A stretch of DNA of 64,000 nt from Hawksworthiomyces lignivorus (lineage: Eukaryota; Ascomycota; Sordariomycetes; Ophiostomatales; Ophiostomataceae). Every line of letters begins with the position of its first letter. Position 1 is the first letter of the stretch. The DNA lies in NCBI GenBank assembly GCA_002917075.1, contig NTMA01000048.1, forward strand, positions 186,001 to 250,000, read 5' to 3'. Below are positions 44,912-56,461 of the stretch, piece by piece. Below the pieces are notes generated by a model, which saw nothing but the letters and a program-made list of their open reading frames with translations, was not told where the DNA came from and searched no databases. The translations under genes and the position numbers were made by a program.

Positions 44912-46685
44912 TTTGATTGAAAAATTTCGAGGCAGCTGATCTGCTACGTGTCTGCTATCGGCTTTGCGGAACCAAACAAATACGGAGAGAAGAGTAGCTC
45001 TCTGTCAAGCAATCGATGCTATCCAATATATAGGTATTCCACGGCGCCGGGAGCGATATTTCTGTAGCCTCTGGGCAGCAGCAGCTGAAAAAAAATGGGT
45101 CACCGAGTCTTGGCATTTGGCATCGCGGGGGCTGAACACAAGCCGATCCGAGTAAAAAAGGACCATGTGTCTCAGCCCAAGATAAGAGACATACCGTTTT
45201 GCTGTCAACATCTTTCTTTGAAGAGTACCCATGTGCGCTGGCTCTTCCTGCTTAGTGGTGTGCTCTCGGTTACTGGTACATACTGTATTAGCTACCATGC
45301 GAGTCTATTTTTGGCATAAAAAAAGAAAAAGAAGTTATTCAATGCTTGCAATGAACTCATCTAATTTGAAGTTAACACGATTGATATATATCCTATCCAT
45401 AATAAGTTATGTGAATATTATGTCTTTTGATAGCACAGCGGCATGATCTAATGGCGCACGTCTTCTGATTTGGAGCCTCATACTGCATGCTACGGAAGAG
45501 GGGCAGCAATGGGAGTGGGTGTTACAGCCTCAGCCATCCTCCAATAATACAGACTACACAGACAGCCTCATAACGTATGGAAAATTCATATCTGATATTG
45601 GAGAAGGCATCTTTAAGGTTTCTTCTTTGTTTACAGATAGCAAATGTGTATTTTTTTACAGTAGCAGTCGTTTATTTAGTTCTCTACTCACTTGTCCCGA
45701 AAGAGATAGTGGGGCATCTTGGCCAGGTGTTAAATGTTTACGGAAAACACCACATATTATGCTTAATAGTTTGGATGCTGACTGGGGATTAGAACAGGCC
45801 GCGGCTCCTGAGTTTTTATTTCGCCACGTGACGCTAGATGCTGCAGTTGTAAAGACAGTGAACTGCGAGAGCAAGACAGGATTATGATGAGTATCCCATG
45901 GAGATAAGGGGGTAAAAAAGATGGAAAGAGAGAGACATTACACAAACCAATTTGGTATATCGAGCATGAAAAGTGTGCTTTGCTTTGGATGATGACGCAG
46001 GGTCTTCACGGAGGATGTGTTTTCAAGCCTTCTTAGGTTGATCAGCAAAGTGTGGTGTTAAAGAAGCAAACAGACGCATTGCATTTTTGCATTCCGTCCC
46101 AGCACCAAGTGGCATGGGGGGTGCTTCTTCATTTCTTTATTTCTGCTGCTTAGTGCTCCCAGTGTTGGTACGAGTTGGGGATCCCGTTGCGACCCCTAGC
46201 CCTCCCCCACTCCTCCTTGGCAATCTATTTTTCTGGTTTTGCTTCTCCACATCCTACCTGCGTGCGCGGCCGCGAGAAAGCAGCATACAAAGTAGGTAAG
46301 TGATAAAGTTCCGTACAAGGGATGGTAGCGCATCCCACCATCCTTTTTGGGACGTTCAATAACAATAACCGCGCAACGGATAACTTGAAAAAAAAACGCC
46401 TACCCTCCTTCGATCCTCTTACACATGTACGGAGAGTACTTTGACCGAGGACTGAGGGCGGTTTAGGATCCTATTAGGTGTCTGCTGTATGTGACAAATA
46501 GCCTGCGCCTCGGGAGGTTTCCTAACTGAGCTGGTGGCGCCGCTAGTGGCTTTCATCCCCCACCCCGTGGTGCGATATATAGCTAAAGGAGTGCCCATGG
46601 ACCGGCTAGCGAGTTGTGGCTCTCCCTCCCCACCTCTTTTCCGCTGCGTCGACTCACCAATTCTTTCCCGTCCGTGATACTGAGA
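44912..46685. other. Long spacer
   Basis: About 1.8 kb with no supported gene. It includes the PLC-like gene's promoter on the left and the LaeA-like gene's promoter on the right. A tRNA-like A-box stretch near 45,440-45,480 lacks a T arm and was rejected. Confidence 0.45.
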
Positions 46686-48363
46686 ATGGCCGAAGAAACG
46701 ACAAAAGGTCAGGCTGAGGCTGCGGTTGCGTCTTCAAGCACTGCGCCAGTTGCGGCCGAGATTCCACAATCGCTGGACATTGCTGGTCAGGACATAGTGC
46801 AGGTGGACGATGTGAGTGCTTACCGGGGCGGGCCTTTCCGGGACGCTTTCTGTTGGGGTCTCCACGGCGCAATTTGAAGGCACCGACCCTAATCCGTTTT
46901 CTCTAGGAGCGCGAAGACGATCCGGGCTACAGCGATGGTGCATCGTGAGTATTGGAACCTAATAAAATCTGCAGAGAATTGCGTTCTGACGATTTTTTTC
47001 AGCGAGGCATCCGGGAGCTTTGTCTCGTCTCTAAACTCGAGCGTTTTACATTACAAGTAAGCCCTCTCGCACTTCTCTGCAACGGCCCTTGCCACTCACA
47101 GACACCTTTTCCGAGTGCCCAGCGCTGACTCGTCTCTAGGTACCAGGTTTGTGCTCTGAATCGAAAGTATACGTGTTTTCTCCGTTCCTGACAGGACATG
47201 GATGCGACACAGAACGGCCGCCGGTATCATGCTTTCCGAGAAGGCGCATACTTAGTAGTGAGTCTGAATTCAGGCAGCCGCTCATTAGATCAAGACCGCT
47301 GACATGCAGCTTGGCAGCCCAACGACGACGACGAGCAAGGTCGGATGGACTTGGGGCACCACATCTATCGCATGATGCTCAATGGGGAGCTACACCGGGC
47401 TCCCATTGGCGAAAATCCGCAGCGTGTCCTTGACCTTGGTACTGGCACGGGCATTTGGGCCATGGATTTTGCAGAGTCAGTTCGAGCTCCTGCACTCGGG
47501 GAGTTCCAAACAATGGATCCAGTTACTGATGATCTCTCGATTGTAGCCAATATCCATCTTCCGAAGTTCTCGGCACGGATCTCAGCCCTATTCAACCAAA
47601 GTGGTACGTCGGCGTGTTTTTGCTTTCCAATTCTATTTTCCTGTCTGATATTTTTATTTTTATTTTTATTTTTTGGCAATAACGCTCACTGCGTCTTAGG
47701 ACCCCTCCAAACTGCACTTTCGAGGTGGATGACTTTGAGCAGGATTGGGTCTACCACAGAAAGTTCGACTACATCCATGCCCGCGAATTAGGAGCATGCA
47801 TCAGCGACGCCGACCAGTTTTTCAAGCGATGTTTTACACACCTCGCCCCGGGCGGTTATTGCGAGTTCCAGGCCGTTTACCCGCGCTTCATGTCCGACGA
47901 TGGCACGGAAAGCAATGCAACGGATGCGCAGTTCTGGATGAAGAACATCTGTGAGGGCGCCGGAAAATTCGGCAAGCCCTTGGACGAGGCACCCACCTAC
48001 ATGGAGAAAATGAAGGCGGCCGGGTTTGTTGACGTTCAGCATGAAATCTGCAAGGTTTGTCACTTCGTCCTTTCCACGGGTTTCTCTCCCGGGTTCTAGA
48101 ATCTGAAAACGCATACTCACGTCAATTCACAGTGTCCCATTGGCGCTTGGCCAAGAGATCCGAATCTCAAGGAGATGGGCAGGTACCAAATCATCCAGGA
48201 GCAGCAGGTCATCGACTCGTACACGCCGGGCATCTTTTCCAACGTTCTCGGCTGGAAGGATGAAGAGATTAAAGTGCTCATTGCGAAAGTCAAGAGCGAT
48301 CTCAAGAACCCAGCAAATCATCTCTACCTCCCCGTTTACTTCATGTGGGGTAGAAAACCATGA
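46686..48363 (+). CDS. LaeA-like SAM methyltransferase (nine exons)
   Basis: This belongs to the LaeA/Llm family of nuclear methyltransferase-like regulators of secondary metabolism and development; the regulatory role is known for LaeA itself and inferred here. Exons: 46,686-46,811; 46,907-46,944; 47,003-47,056; 47,140-47,146; 47,195-47,257; 47,318-47,475; 47,547-47,603; 47,700-48,054; 48,133-48,363. All phases close, giving 362 aa. Signatures are NGRRYHAFREGAYLVPNDDD, RMDLGHHIYRMMLNG, the SAM motif VLDLGTGTGIWAMDFAD and, restored only by splicing, QYPSSEVLGTDLSPIQPKW. Then come FEVDDFEQDWVY, FDYIHARELG and the C-terminal HLYLPVYFMWGRKP. The fourth exon is only 7 nt. An in-frame ATG at 46,614 is an alternative start. 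No canonical biosynthetic core gene lies in the window. Confidence 0.92.
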
Positions 48364-49847
48364 GGGCAGCAACCGCCTTTGGCGACTGCTTTTTCAGATT
48401 GACCAGCATTTGCAAAGCCCAGTCTTTGCTCTTTCCTTTTTCTTCTTCTTCTTCTTTTTTTCTAGCGATAAAAGCTTTTTCTCGGATATTCAACGAGAGT
48501 ATGTGTTACCAGCGACCATACCAATTAGCACGCTTAGTATGGCCCTTCTTTGTCTTAAATGTTGTGTACGTTTTTTTGGTAGGTTTTGTGATAAGGAGAG
48601 TTTTTAGCCATAGTGGGGTGGATATTTTCAGCAATACTACGCTGTTTGTTCGGACGACTCGATTTGGGACGTCACTCGGAATTGCGGATTTGACTTGGGC
48701 ATCCTTTTTGAATTGTGTGGTCGCTGTCAAGACTGCGTACAGTGTAGTTTCGATTTGTCAATGCAGGCGCTATCAACGCCCACTTTCAAGCAGTGGACAC
48801 CTTTCAGGGCCGCGTCTCCCGGACTCTTGACGGGAGGCGCACTAAATTCACCTATAAAACCCGCACGTGCATGTTGTTCTTCCATCACCGTATGATTTGG
48901 CAAGCAGATGTGAACGCTCGTATTTTCACCCCCATGCATCTGCAGATGGTGGTGGCCAGGTTAGGTGGGAGAGGGAGGTGCTGATTGCCGCAGTCCAAAG
49001 CAATTTCAAGAACCCGGCAAACCGTCTCCACCTAGGTAGGTTACGAGTGGTGTCGTACAAGCCGCATCTCGTAGCATAGTAAATAATTAAGATATCTAAT
49101 AAGGGCATTGAATTGTCCGCATTGTGCCACTGATGTTCCTTATCTGCAGATTGAAATTGGCATGTGCTTGCCGCTGGAACGTCCTGGACAAGCACAGCGA
49201 AGTGTTGCATAGCCTCCTCCGTCCTGCTGGATACAAGTGGGCCAAAAGCACTCGTCCGGAGCCAATCTCTGGTGCAAACCATTACCATACCAATATTTCA
49301 GAGGCTTCTTTATCCACCAAAGATTAAATTGGTATCTTGTCTAATTGGCTTTTGAGACAGACAACGTTGCAGTCAACGCAAGCCATGCTGCAGTGAACCT
49401 GGTTGGTGCTGACAGGCTGCGTTTCTTCAGCATTGGAGGGGAAAACGGTCTTTCGCTGTTTTCGGTACATTTAATATACCGAACCTTTGAACTAGCGGCG
49501 ATCAATTTAATAGTATTTTATTCACTCTGAATGCCCCGCTGTATAAACCCCAAGCCGCCTAAAGGCCATGTGCGCTCAAGTGCTATTTTTGTCTGCGGAG
49601 TGATTCACAGCCCTACTGAAAGTCCACATACCATTATGTGCGAGTACATCGTGTGTGCACTTATTTAAATCCCTCCCACTAAGGCTGAATAGATGAGATA
49701 GGCGAGCTGACTTGAGCTACGGAATGAAACCAGACTCACAGCTATGTATTTGCTTGGTAATGTTTCGAGAGTCAATGGTACAATAAGCAGTTTAGCTCGA
49801 TGGAGCACACCCCCTCTGTTCTCATCCTGCTAGGAGGAAAAAAATCG
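48364..49847. other. Spacer with decayed methyltransferase fragment
   Basis: About 1.5 kb between the LaeA-like gene and the Baeyer-Villiger gene. It contains the relic at 48,966-49,050 and otherwise no supported gene. Confidence 0.5.
48966..49050 (+). pseudogene. Decayed copy of the 3' end of the LaeA-like gene
   Basis: The reading VLIAAVQSNFKNPANRLHL matches VLIAKVKSDLKNPANHLYL at the C terminus of the intact LaeA-like protein 700 bp upstream. DNA similarity is visible across about 60-70 bp. After this the frame drifts and no upstream domain remains intact. It is best read as the scar of a tandem duplication. Confidence 0.6.
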
Positions 49848-51734
49848 TTACAGCTTGACAAAAGGATCATCAAAGTACCACACGGGATTTCCTTCAGGGC
49901 TGGCCTCACAGTTTGTATATCCGTTGCCCATAAATTGAAACCGATTACCGGTCCTGTAATCTATGTCATAATCCTCCCACCTCGGTGTCTTAAGCACCTC
50001 AAAGAAATGCAGCCGAGAGCCGGGATAGACTGCTGTAACCGGGCCGTTTGTCTTGCCCATCTTGAACCAAGATCGACAGGCTGGAATAATAATATTCAGT
50101 TAGTCCACAAGGCGTGCGTGCATTTAAAGTTCCTCGGTATCCGAAGGGGGTCAGACTCACCAGATGACCAAACCAGTCGCTTCATGAGTTCGTGCGTATG
50201 ATTGTAGAAATCTTTGACAGCTTGCTTCTTTGGCTCAAATGCCTTGATGTTCTCTGTTTGTACCTTCTCGATCATTTGGAAGATATACCGTGTGTACCAG
50301 TCCATGATGGGCAAAATTGAGCTGTGGCTGGATGGGCTATTGGGGCCAGTTAACACTGTGTCTTTGTTAGTAAATCATAACCAAGCTCAGAGACAGACTT
50401 ATTTCGGGAAGCTCACAGAATAGGTTAGGGAAATTCTCCGCAGTTATGCCCAAATAGCCCTTCGGAAAGTCGCCAAATTGTTCCCGTATATCCGCTCCTC
50501 TCCTACCGTTAATTTTGAAGTGCGGCGTAAATGAGGTATCAAAGCCGGTTGCGCAGATGACAACATCAACTGCGTGCTCCACACCAGACCCGTCTACCAC
50601 CCCCTTCTCTGTCAAACTTGTGACGCTCTCGTGGATAACCGCAACATTCTCTTTAGACAAGCTCTCCAGATAACCAGAGCCCGGTGTCATGCGCCGACAC
50701 CCCAGAGCGAACTCAGGCACTAGCTTCGTAGCAAGCTTCTCGCTGTCTAACCGGTCGCGCATAATCTTGGCGATGAGTTCGCGTGAGCTCTTCTGGTCAT
50801 TTGAGTTGATATGCATCAGGTTGAAACGCTTGTTTAGCTCGCCCTCGACATCACGGCAGTACTTGTCGTATTCTTCTGCATTCTCGCTGAATTCTTTGAT
50901 TTGCTCTGCCGAGTATTTGAAATTGGTCCCACCGGGGCCAGCATACTTGGCGCCAAAGCCTGTAGTGATCCATACGGGAGAGCGCAAAAAGGCGATGAGT
51001 TTAGCCACCTTGGGTTGGATGTTGGGGATAATCTGTACCGCAGAGGAACCGCCGCCGACCACGGCAACCGTCTTGCCAGTGAGGTCGTAAGTGTTATCCC
51101 AATTGGCCGAGTGCATGAGCTTGCCACCAAAAAGATCCAAGCCTGGAATGTCTGGATATTTCCAGGTGTTGAGCACACCAGATGCGGAGATCAAGATATC
51201 GCACCAGTCGTCAAATTTCGTGCCGTCCGACGACACAATCTTGAGCTGCCACTGCCCAGATTCCTCGTCCCACGTAGCACTCTCCACTTTCGTGTTCAGC
51301 TTCACATATTTTTCGAGGTCATACTTCTGGGCAACATCCTTGAAGTACTGCCAGATCTCTTCGGAAGACGAGTAGTACGCCGACCAGTTCGGGTTGCGGG
51401 CCCACGTAAACTGGTATGAATGGCTGGGGATGTCGCATGTGCATCCCGGATAGCGATTTTCCAGCCACGTGCCCCCAATATCTTCATTTTTTTCATATAT
51501 TTGGAGGTCGATGTTTTCCAGAGCTCGTTCGGCCTTGTAGGCTATTTGGAGACCAGCCGCGCCAGCCCCGACGCAAACAATGCGAAGGTGACGTTTGGTA
51601 TACAGCACCTCTTCTGTGATCCTGTACCCGTCGAAGTCCTGGTTGTACCATGCGTTCTCATGCACGGCATCGGAGGGCGGTATGTCGCCTGGATCCGGCG
51701 CTCCGGCAATCAGCATAACACGTGCGGGGGCCAT
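49848..51734 (-). CDS. Baeyer-Villiger-type flavin monooxygenase
   Basis: An FAD/NADPH enzyme that inserts oxygen next to a ketone, giving an ester or lactone. Exons 51,734-50,417; 50,355-50,161; 50,080-49,848, with in-phase GT-AG introns, give 581 aa. The FAD Rossmann loop is VGAGAAGL at residues 55-62 and the flavin motif is GGTWLENRYPG. The type I fingerprint FxGxxxHxxxW(P/D) appears as FGGKLMHSANWD (202-213). The NADPH Rossmann loop is VVGGGSSAVQIIP (226-237), and ATGFD is present in the C-terminal half. The C-terminal segment CRSWFKMGKTNGPVTAVYPG is typical of fungal BVMOs. It is divergent from the iron-ADH-like gene over a shared 483-bp promoter. The substrate is unknown; context suggests a catabolic ketone. 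Confidence 0.94.
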
Positions 51735-52217
51735 AATGACAAAGAGCTATTGGGTCGTCTAAATAATTCAGGGCCGATGCAAACCTTGAACAAGTAGCTC
51801 ACTATAAGTTATAGGCGTCAGAGCTTGTCAGGAGTATTCGTAGTTATGGACATATAAGTGAAATATCACTACTAAGTTGCTCCATATCCTCTGCCCACAA
51901 CTACTGTACATATCGCCGTCTTACATATTATCCGATCCGATGTCAGCCGACGCCAAACCAAGGAAACTATTTAGGTTAGTAAGCGGGGGAGAGGTTTCGC
52001 ATACCCGATGGACGCGATGGACGCGATTGACAATAGACACGTTCTTCGCTTCGCGTGCGGGGAGCGCAAAGTAGAGAGACGCTAAGTCGCCGAGGTCTTG
52101 GGGCGGAGGCAAGTTCCTCGGAACGGGAAAGACAAAAAGCCAATGGAGTTTCCCTAGACTCCAATGTGAAACTAAATTACCTATCATTTATGTATGCCGA
52201 TAATACAAGCAGAAAAA
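51735..52217. promoter_or_regulatory. Shared divergent promoter of the BVMO and iron-ADH-like genes
   Basis: A 483-bp region between two divergent starts. It contains TATCCGATCCGATG near 51,928-51,941 and the 9-bp minisatellite at 52,006-52,032. Such a short shared region suggests joint control, probably by the cluster's zinc-cluster regulator; this is inference. Confidence 0.5.
52006..52032. repeat. 9-bp minisatellite (CGATGGACG), short array
   Basis: Two perfect copies of CGATGGACG followed by CGATTGACA. A longer array of the same family lies at 59,836-59,906. Confidence 0.75.
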
Positions 52218-53656
52218 ATGTACACTACTGAGACCTTCAAGCCCGCCTTTACCGAGCCTCCGGGCACGACGTTTGTCGGCATACCCGTCCATGGCCTGAT
52301 ACTCCCCTCGCCGTACGTGGCTTATGGACGGCCATACTATGAATTGTGTGCCAAACATGTCCAGCAAACATTCCATGCGTCAAGAGTGTACATAATCGTC
52401 TCCCGCTCGCTTGCAGCGAATACCGACAGGCTGGAAGTTTTGATCGACGCGCTTGGGAAAGAAAACGTAGTGGGAGTGCGCAAGGGAATCACGCCGCACA
52501 CTCCATGGCTTGAGATTTTGAGCATCACCGAAGAGTGTCGTAAAGCAAAAGCAGACTGTGTGGTCACTCTTGGAGCTGGAAGCACAACTGATGGTGCGAA
52601 ACTTGTCGTTTTGGTAAGAATATATTATCGTGATTCAATTTTGTGTGCATATTTAAAAGATTTGGCCGTTTCTGACACGAACATAAGTGCTTGGCAAATG
52701 ATATCAAAGAGCCCAGCCAGCTTGCCCGGTACTCAGTCGAGAGCACAGATATTCCAGCTGATGTGAAGCAGCCTACCGTGCCCCTGATCACGATTCCGAC
52801 TAGTCTGTCGGGTGGGGAATATTTCAGCCTTGCTGGTGGAACCGATGACACGACGGAGCATAAATCACACAAGCACGGCTTCTTACACTCGGGCATGGGT
52901 GCCAAGCTGATAATCCTTGATGCTGAGCTCGCCACACTGACGCCTGAGTACCACTGGTTAAGCACAGGCATCCGAAGCGTTGACCACTGCGTGGAAGCGC
53001 TATGTTGCCTGACGGCCACTGCCGCTGCAGAAGACAAGGCCGAAAAAGGCTTGCGGTTCCTTGTACCAAGTTTGCTAAAATGCAAAGCTGACGCAAAAGA
53101 TGTGGAAGCGCGGCACAAATGCCAGATGGCTGTCAACTATGCCATGGATAATATTCGTGCAGGCATTCCGCTAGGAGGAAGCCATGCCATCGGACACCAG
53201 TTGGGTAAGAATGAATCATCCAATGCCTAAAAGAAGACGAAATGTAACATTGCTACGGCTAACAAAATTCAAGGCCCGCTCGGCGTGCCGCACGGTGTCA
53301 CAAGCTGCATTCTTTGCCCTGCGGTCATGAAATACAACATCAAGCACGGGCAGGGTAATCCAGACATAGCTGCCCGCCAGAAAAAGGTAGCAGATATTTT
53401 ATGGTCTGAGCCTGAGATAGCAAAAGCACTAGAAGCCTCTGGACTATCTCATGAGACTGCCGATCTTGGTGACGCGCTTGATGCGATTGTACGGAGTCTT
53501 GGCCTTCCGAGAACGTTGAAAGAAATGGACATATCAAGGGATGCGATCCCTAAGCTCTCTCACAGAGCCCTAGATGATTTCTGGGCATCGACAAATCCGA
53601 TACCACTGCTGAAATCGGAACAAGTATCAGAAATTCTTAATGCTGTAGCTGAGTAA
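52218..53656 (+). CDS. Iron-containing alcohol dehydrogenase / maleylacetate-reductase-like enzyme
   Basis: An NAD(P)H-linked reductase of the Fe-ADH fold. Exons 52,218-52,613; 52,688-53,204; 53,274-53,656 close in phase and give 431 aa. The second acceptor is AAG, slightly unusual. Motifs: NAD-binding TLGAGSTTDGAK; IPTSLSGGEYFSLAG, where SGSE/SGGE is the nucleotide/substrate loop typical of maleylacetate reductases; and the metal-site histidines in GSHAIGHQLGPLGVPHG. The position of the Fe-ADH metal-ligand Asp (four before His in DxxxHCVEAL) holds Arg (RSVDHCVEAL), a loss also seen in maleylacetate reductases. It is convergent with the regulator next door, with only 17 bp between stop codons. 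An in-frame ATG at 52,194 is an alternative start. Exact substrate uncertain. Confidence 0.85.
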
Positions 53657-53673
53657 TTATACTAGATGTACTC

Positions 53674-55869
53674 CTAAATTATGGAAAAATAGCAACCAAA
53701 TAGTTTCATGGACAGGTCTCTGTCATCCACCCGCGCTTGTTTTGTGCGTTGCTCCTTGATCAATTCTCGCAAGAGTGCTGCAGCCCTCTTTGCATTTCTT
53801 GTGGCACCGGAGCTGAGGCGGAAGGGAGGAAGCGTATCCGCATCACCTCCTTCATTAAGCTGCTGCAACAAAACCGGCTTAGCCTCACCTAGGGCCTCCA
53901 GTTGTTCGATTGCCCAAGTAGCCTGCGTGGGATCTGTGCACTCGGAGCCAAAAAGAAACAACGGCCATAGCAAACTAGGATGAATTACCTTGCGCAAGGG
54001 ACCCTGAACTTCTTCGCCGTATGCCCTCTGCATGTTCTGCCACACCTCAGCCAGTGCACGCCTGGCAAGTGCTGAGTGTGGCAAGTTCCACCAGCTGATG
54101 CGATGCAAATGCACAAACAATATCCAAAAGCTTGCTAGGTAGACGCTGAATATCTCTTCAAGCCGCTTAGCTAAGTCTGGCGCCACAACCGCCCTAAGCT
54201 GGTCGGCCGCCAGCGAGATGACGGTCGGCCGGTAATCCCACAGCTCGAAAAGCTCCAACTCGAGTTGCTTACAGGCTATAATGACTTCATACTCGTCGTC
54301 GCTTGTGAAGCGTTTTCTGTGGTGCTTATCATGTGCGCTAATTCGGCGGCAGTAAGACTGAGATGTGAGGTACCATTCAAGGGCTGGCTGGAGGATTGTG
54401 CGCAGCATGGCTTGCTTTACCTGACCCATGGGAAGCGGAAGAGAGGCACGAATGTCAAAGGCATCAGAAGATTGATGAGAGTCACACCCTGGTGACCTAT
54501 CGGAGATGGATGAGAGTTCCGAATCGTCTGCATCTCTTCCAGTTCCACTTTCACCTTCATGATCGAGAGACGATGTAATCTCAATTGGGAAGTGTGCGAC
54601 AGCCTCTAGTGTTTTGGGAGATAACAAATTCTCACGACCCATATGTGCGGCTTTACTGTCGAGTGTGTTAAGCCACGAGAGCAGCTGTTGCGAGTAGCGA
54701 CTCCAAGTTGAGTCACTGGTGATGATCTGCTCAGCTAGATGGCGAGGGAAGAGGCTGGAATGGGCATCCTGGTCCCTAATAACTTCAAACCATGATAAGA
54801 GAAAGATAGCTGCCAGCAGGTGCTCCCTCGTTTTAGGCCTCAACTCGGCATGTTTTAGCAGTTTGGCTTGTATCTCTTGGCAAGCTGCAGCATGTCGCTC
54901 AAGGATGCGTTGCATGCAGTCAAGCCTATTATGTGCCGGATCTTTGACTGTTTGATCATCGATCACGAGTAGCTCAATCAGACACAGCAAAGCACTCTTA
55001 ACTGCACGGGACTGCTCGCTTAGCTTGCAAAGATAGTGTTGTAGGCGTCTCCAGCGTTCAAAGCCACCTATTAGGATAGCTGCAGGAGGTTGGATAATAT
55101 TTTGAAATAGTTGAATGAGATCAGCGGCATCGTCCATTGCCCATGTATGGCTTGGGACTGAAGTTATGCTACCACGATTATCCGTCTCTTGTGTCTGTTC
55201 TATTAGATTCTCGACTGCTGGAGTGGTCTCTGGAAGTTGAAGAGAGGTAATCTCGTCAAGTTGCTGTTCTGTTCCCGCCAACGGCTCCAATGGTGTATCA
55301 ACGTCTGGTATCACGCACGAAAATTCGCCGGCCCATGATGTATCTAAATCTGGAAAGATGTCCACAAAATCAAACCGTCTAGATGGTGTCCAAGGCAGAC
55401 TATTGTGTTGATTCGCATTTGGTGTAGCGTAACCGCTTCGGGAATACAGCCAGAGTTCTGGGAGCGGCGCATCCGGTGCAAGTTGATTTCTCTGCCGACC
55501 GCGTCTTGTCAGCGAGTGGTCCGCATGATGTTCTCCCTGGTAAGCCTGATGCGCTGGTGGTTGAACTGATGATGGCGGCCCAGTGCCGGAGGCTGCCGCT
55601 GTCTCGTCGAGCTCGTCATGGCTTGACCGCTGTCGCTGCCTCCGCCGCTGCGTGTAATTCGGAGGTTGATAATGGCATTCCAGCTGAAGTCTCCTGCAGT
55701 GCCCACATACAGGATGGACCTCGTCGCATCGGACGCGTCTTTGCTTACAAGTCACGCATCCTAGTCGCGATCTTGGCCCCGATCGACCATGCCGGATGTG
55801 ACCCGGCTCCGGAGGTGTCTGCTTTTTGCTGTTCGGCGTCGGCCTGGATTTTCGGCCGCTCTGCATCAT
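53674..55869 (-). CDS. Zn2Cys6 transcription factor of the catabolic cluster
   Basis: Single exon, 731 aa. The zinc cluster is Cys38, Cys41, Cys48, Cys55, Cys58 and Cys65 (GCVTCKQRRVRC...CGHCRRLQLEC) after a basic N terminus. A basic Arg/Gln-rich linker follows, then a long region of fungal-transcription-factor type (helical, with HDRLDCMQRILERH-like and LLSWLNTLDSK stretches). The gene sits in the middle of the cluster, divergent from the transporter gene and overlapping UTRs with the iron-ADH-like gene, so it is the natural candidate for its regulator (inference). The first two codons are both ATG; I used the first. Confidence 0.9.
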   Translation of the reverse strand: MMQSGRKSRPTPNSKKQTPPEPGHIRHGRSGPRSRLGCVTCKQRRVRCDEVHPVCGHCRRLQLECHYQPPNYTQRRRQRQRSSHDELDETAAASGTGPPSSVQPPAHQAYQGEHHADHSLTRRGRQRNQLAPDAPLPELWLYSRSGYATPNANQHNSLPWTPSRRFDFVDIFPDLDTSWAGEFSCVIPDVDTPLEPLAGTEQQLDEITSLQLPETTPAVENLIEQTQETDNRGSITSVPSHTWAMDDAADLIQLFQNIIQPPAAILIGGFERWRRLQHYLCKLSEQSRAVKSALLCLIELLVIDDQTVKDPAHNRLDCMQRILERHAAACQEIQAKLLKHAELRPKTREHLLAAIFLLSWFEVIRDQDAHSSLFPRHLAEQIITSDSTWSRYSQQLLSWLNTLDSKAAHMGRENLLSPKTLEAVAHFPIEITSSLDHEGESGTGRDADDSELSSISDRSPGCDSHQSSDAFDIRASLPLPMGQVKQAMLRTILQPALEWYLTSQSYCRRISAHDKHHRKRFTSDDEYEVIIACKQLELELFELWDYRPTVISLAADQLRAVVAPDLAKRLEEIFSVYLASFWILFVHLHRISWWNLPHSALARRALAEVWQNMQRAYGEEVQGPLRKVIHPSLLWPLFLFGSECTDPTQATWAIEQLEALGEAKPVLLQQLNEGGDADTLPPFRLSSGATRNAKRAAALLRELIKEQRTKQARVDDRDLSMKLFGCYFSII

Positions 55870-56461
55870 GTAACGTGGATCGCTAATCGTAAATTGCTAG
55901 TACCGAGTGAAAATGGTGCGAAGCGAAGACGACTTTGACGACGAGCATCGGGAATCGCCAATTGATATGGCGCTTACAGACGTCTACTGGGAGCAGACCA
56001 ATATGCGGGGAAACATGGTGGGCGATCTAAATATGGTAACGCTGGAAATAATTATGCGACGGTCGGGTGACTTCAGAAGTTGGCACTAGATTCTTGCACC
56101 AACTGACTGCCTATGCTTCATGGGGATGACTTGGAATGAGGGGCCCCATGGGGTAAAGGAACAAGCTCAACTAGGATTAAGGGGCGACACGCGAAGGAGA
56201 GGGGGCACAGCGAAATAATCATGGGATTCAGGAGACGACTATCCGATATGCCCTTCAGTTTTTCTGTCAGTCTACCGATCGGGTAGGCAAACCAAGACAG
56301 AACTTCATATCTTGACAAGGGAATATATCCAGGTCTTTTGAGTGTTTGGAATCATGATAAGATCCTGAAAACACTCTGTATTTGTCACACCTTCTTTGTG
56401 GCTTTGCACACTTTGCTAACGCATCCTTTTTTTTCTTTAATTTACTAAAGTTATTCTCAAT
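55870..56461. promoter_or_regulatory. Divergent promoter of regulator and MFS transporter
   Basis: A 592-bp region between divergent starts. It includes the near-palindrome CTACCGATCGGGTAG around 56,272-56,286, with a CCGATCGG core. No gene seen. Confidence 0.4.

Noticed and set aside
45437..45500. tRNA-like stretch with an A-box-like GGCATGATCTAATGGCGCA
   Set aside because: No T arm or TTCGANTCC box and no closing acceptor stem; at most a decayed tRNA or chance.
47476..47603. Unspliced reading through the SAM region of the LaeA-like gene
   Set aside because: The read-through lacks the family motif; removing the GTCAGT...TAG intron restores GTDLSPIQPKW.
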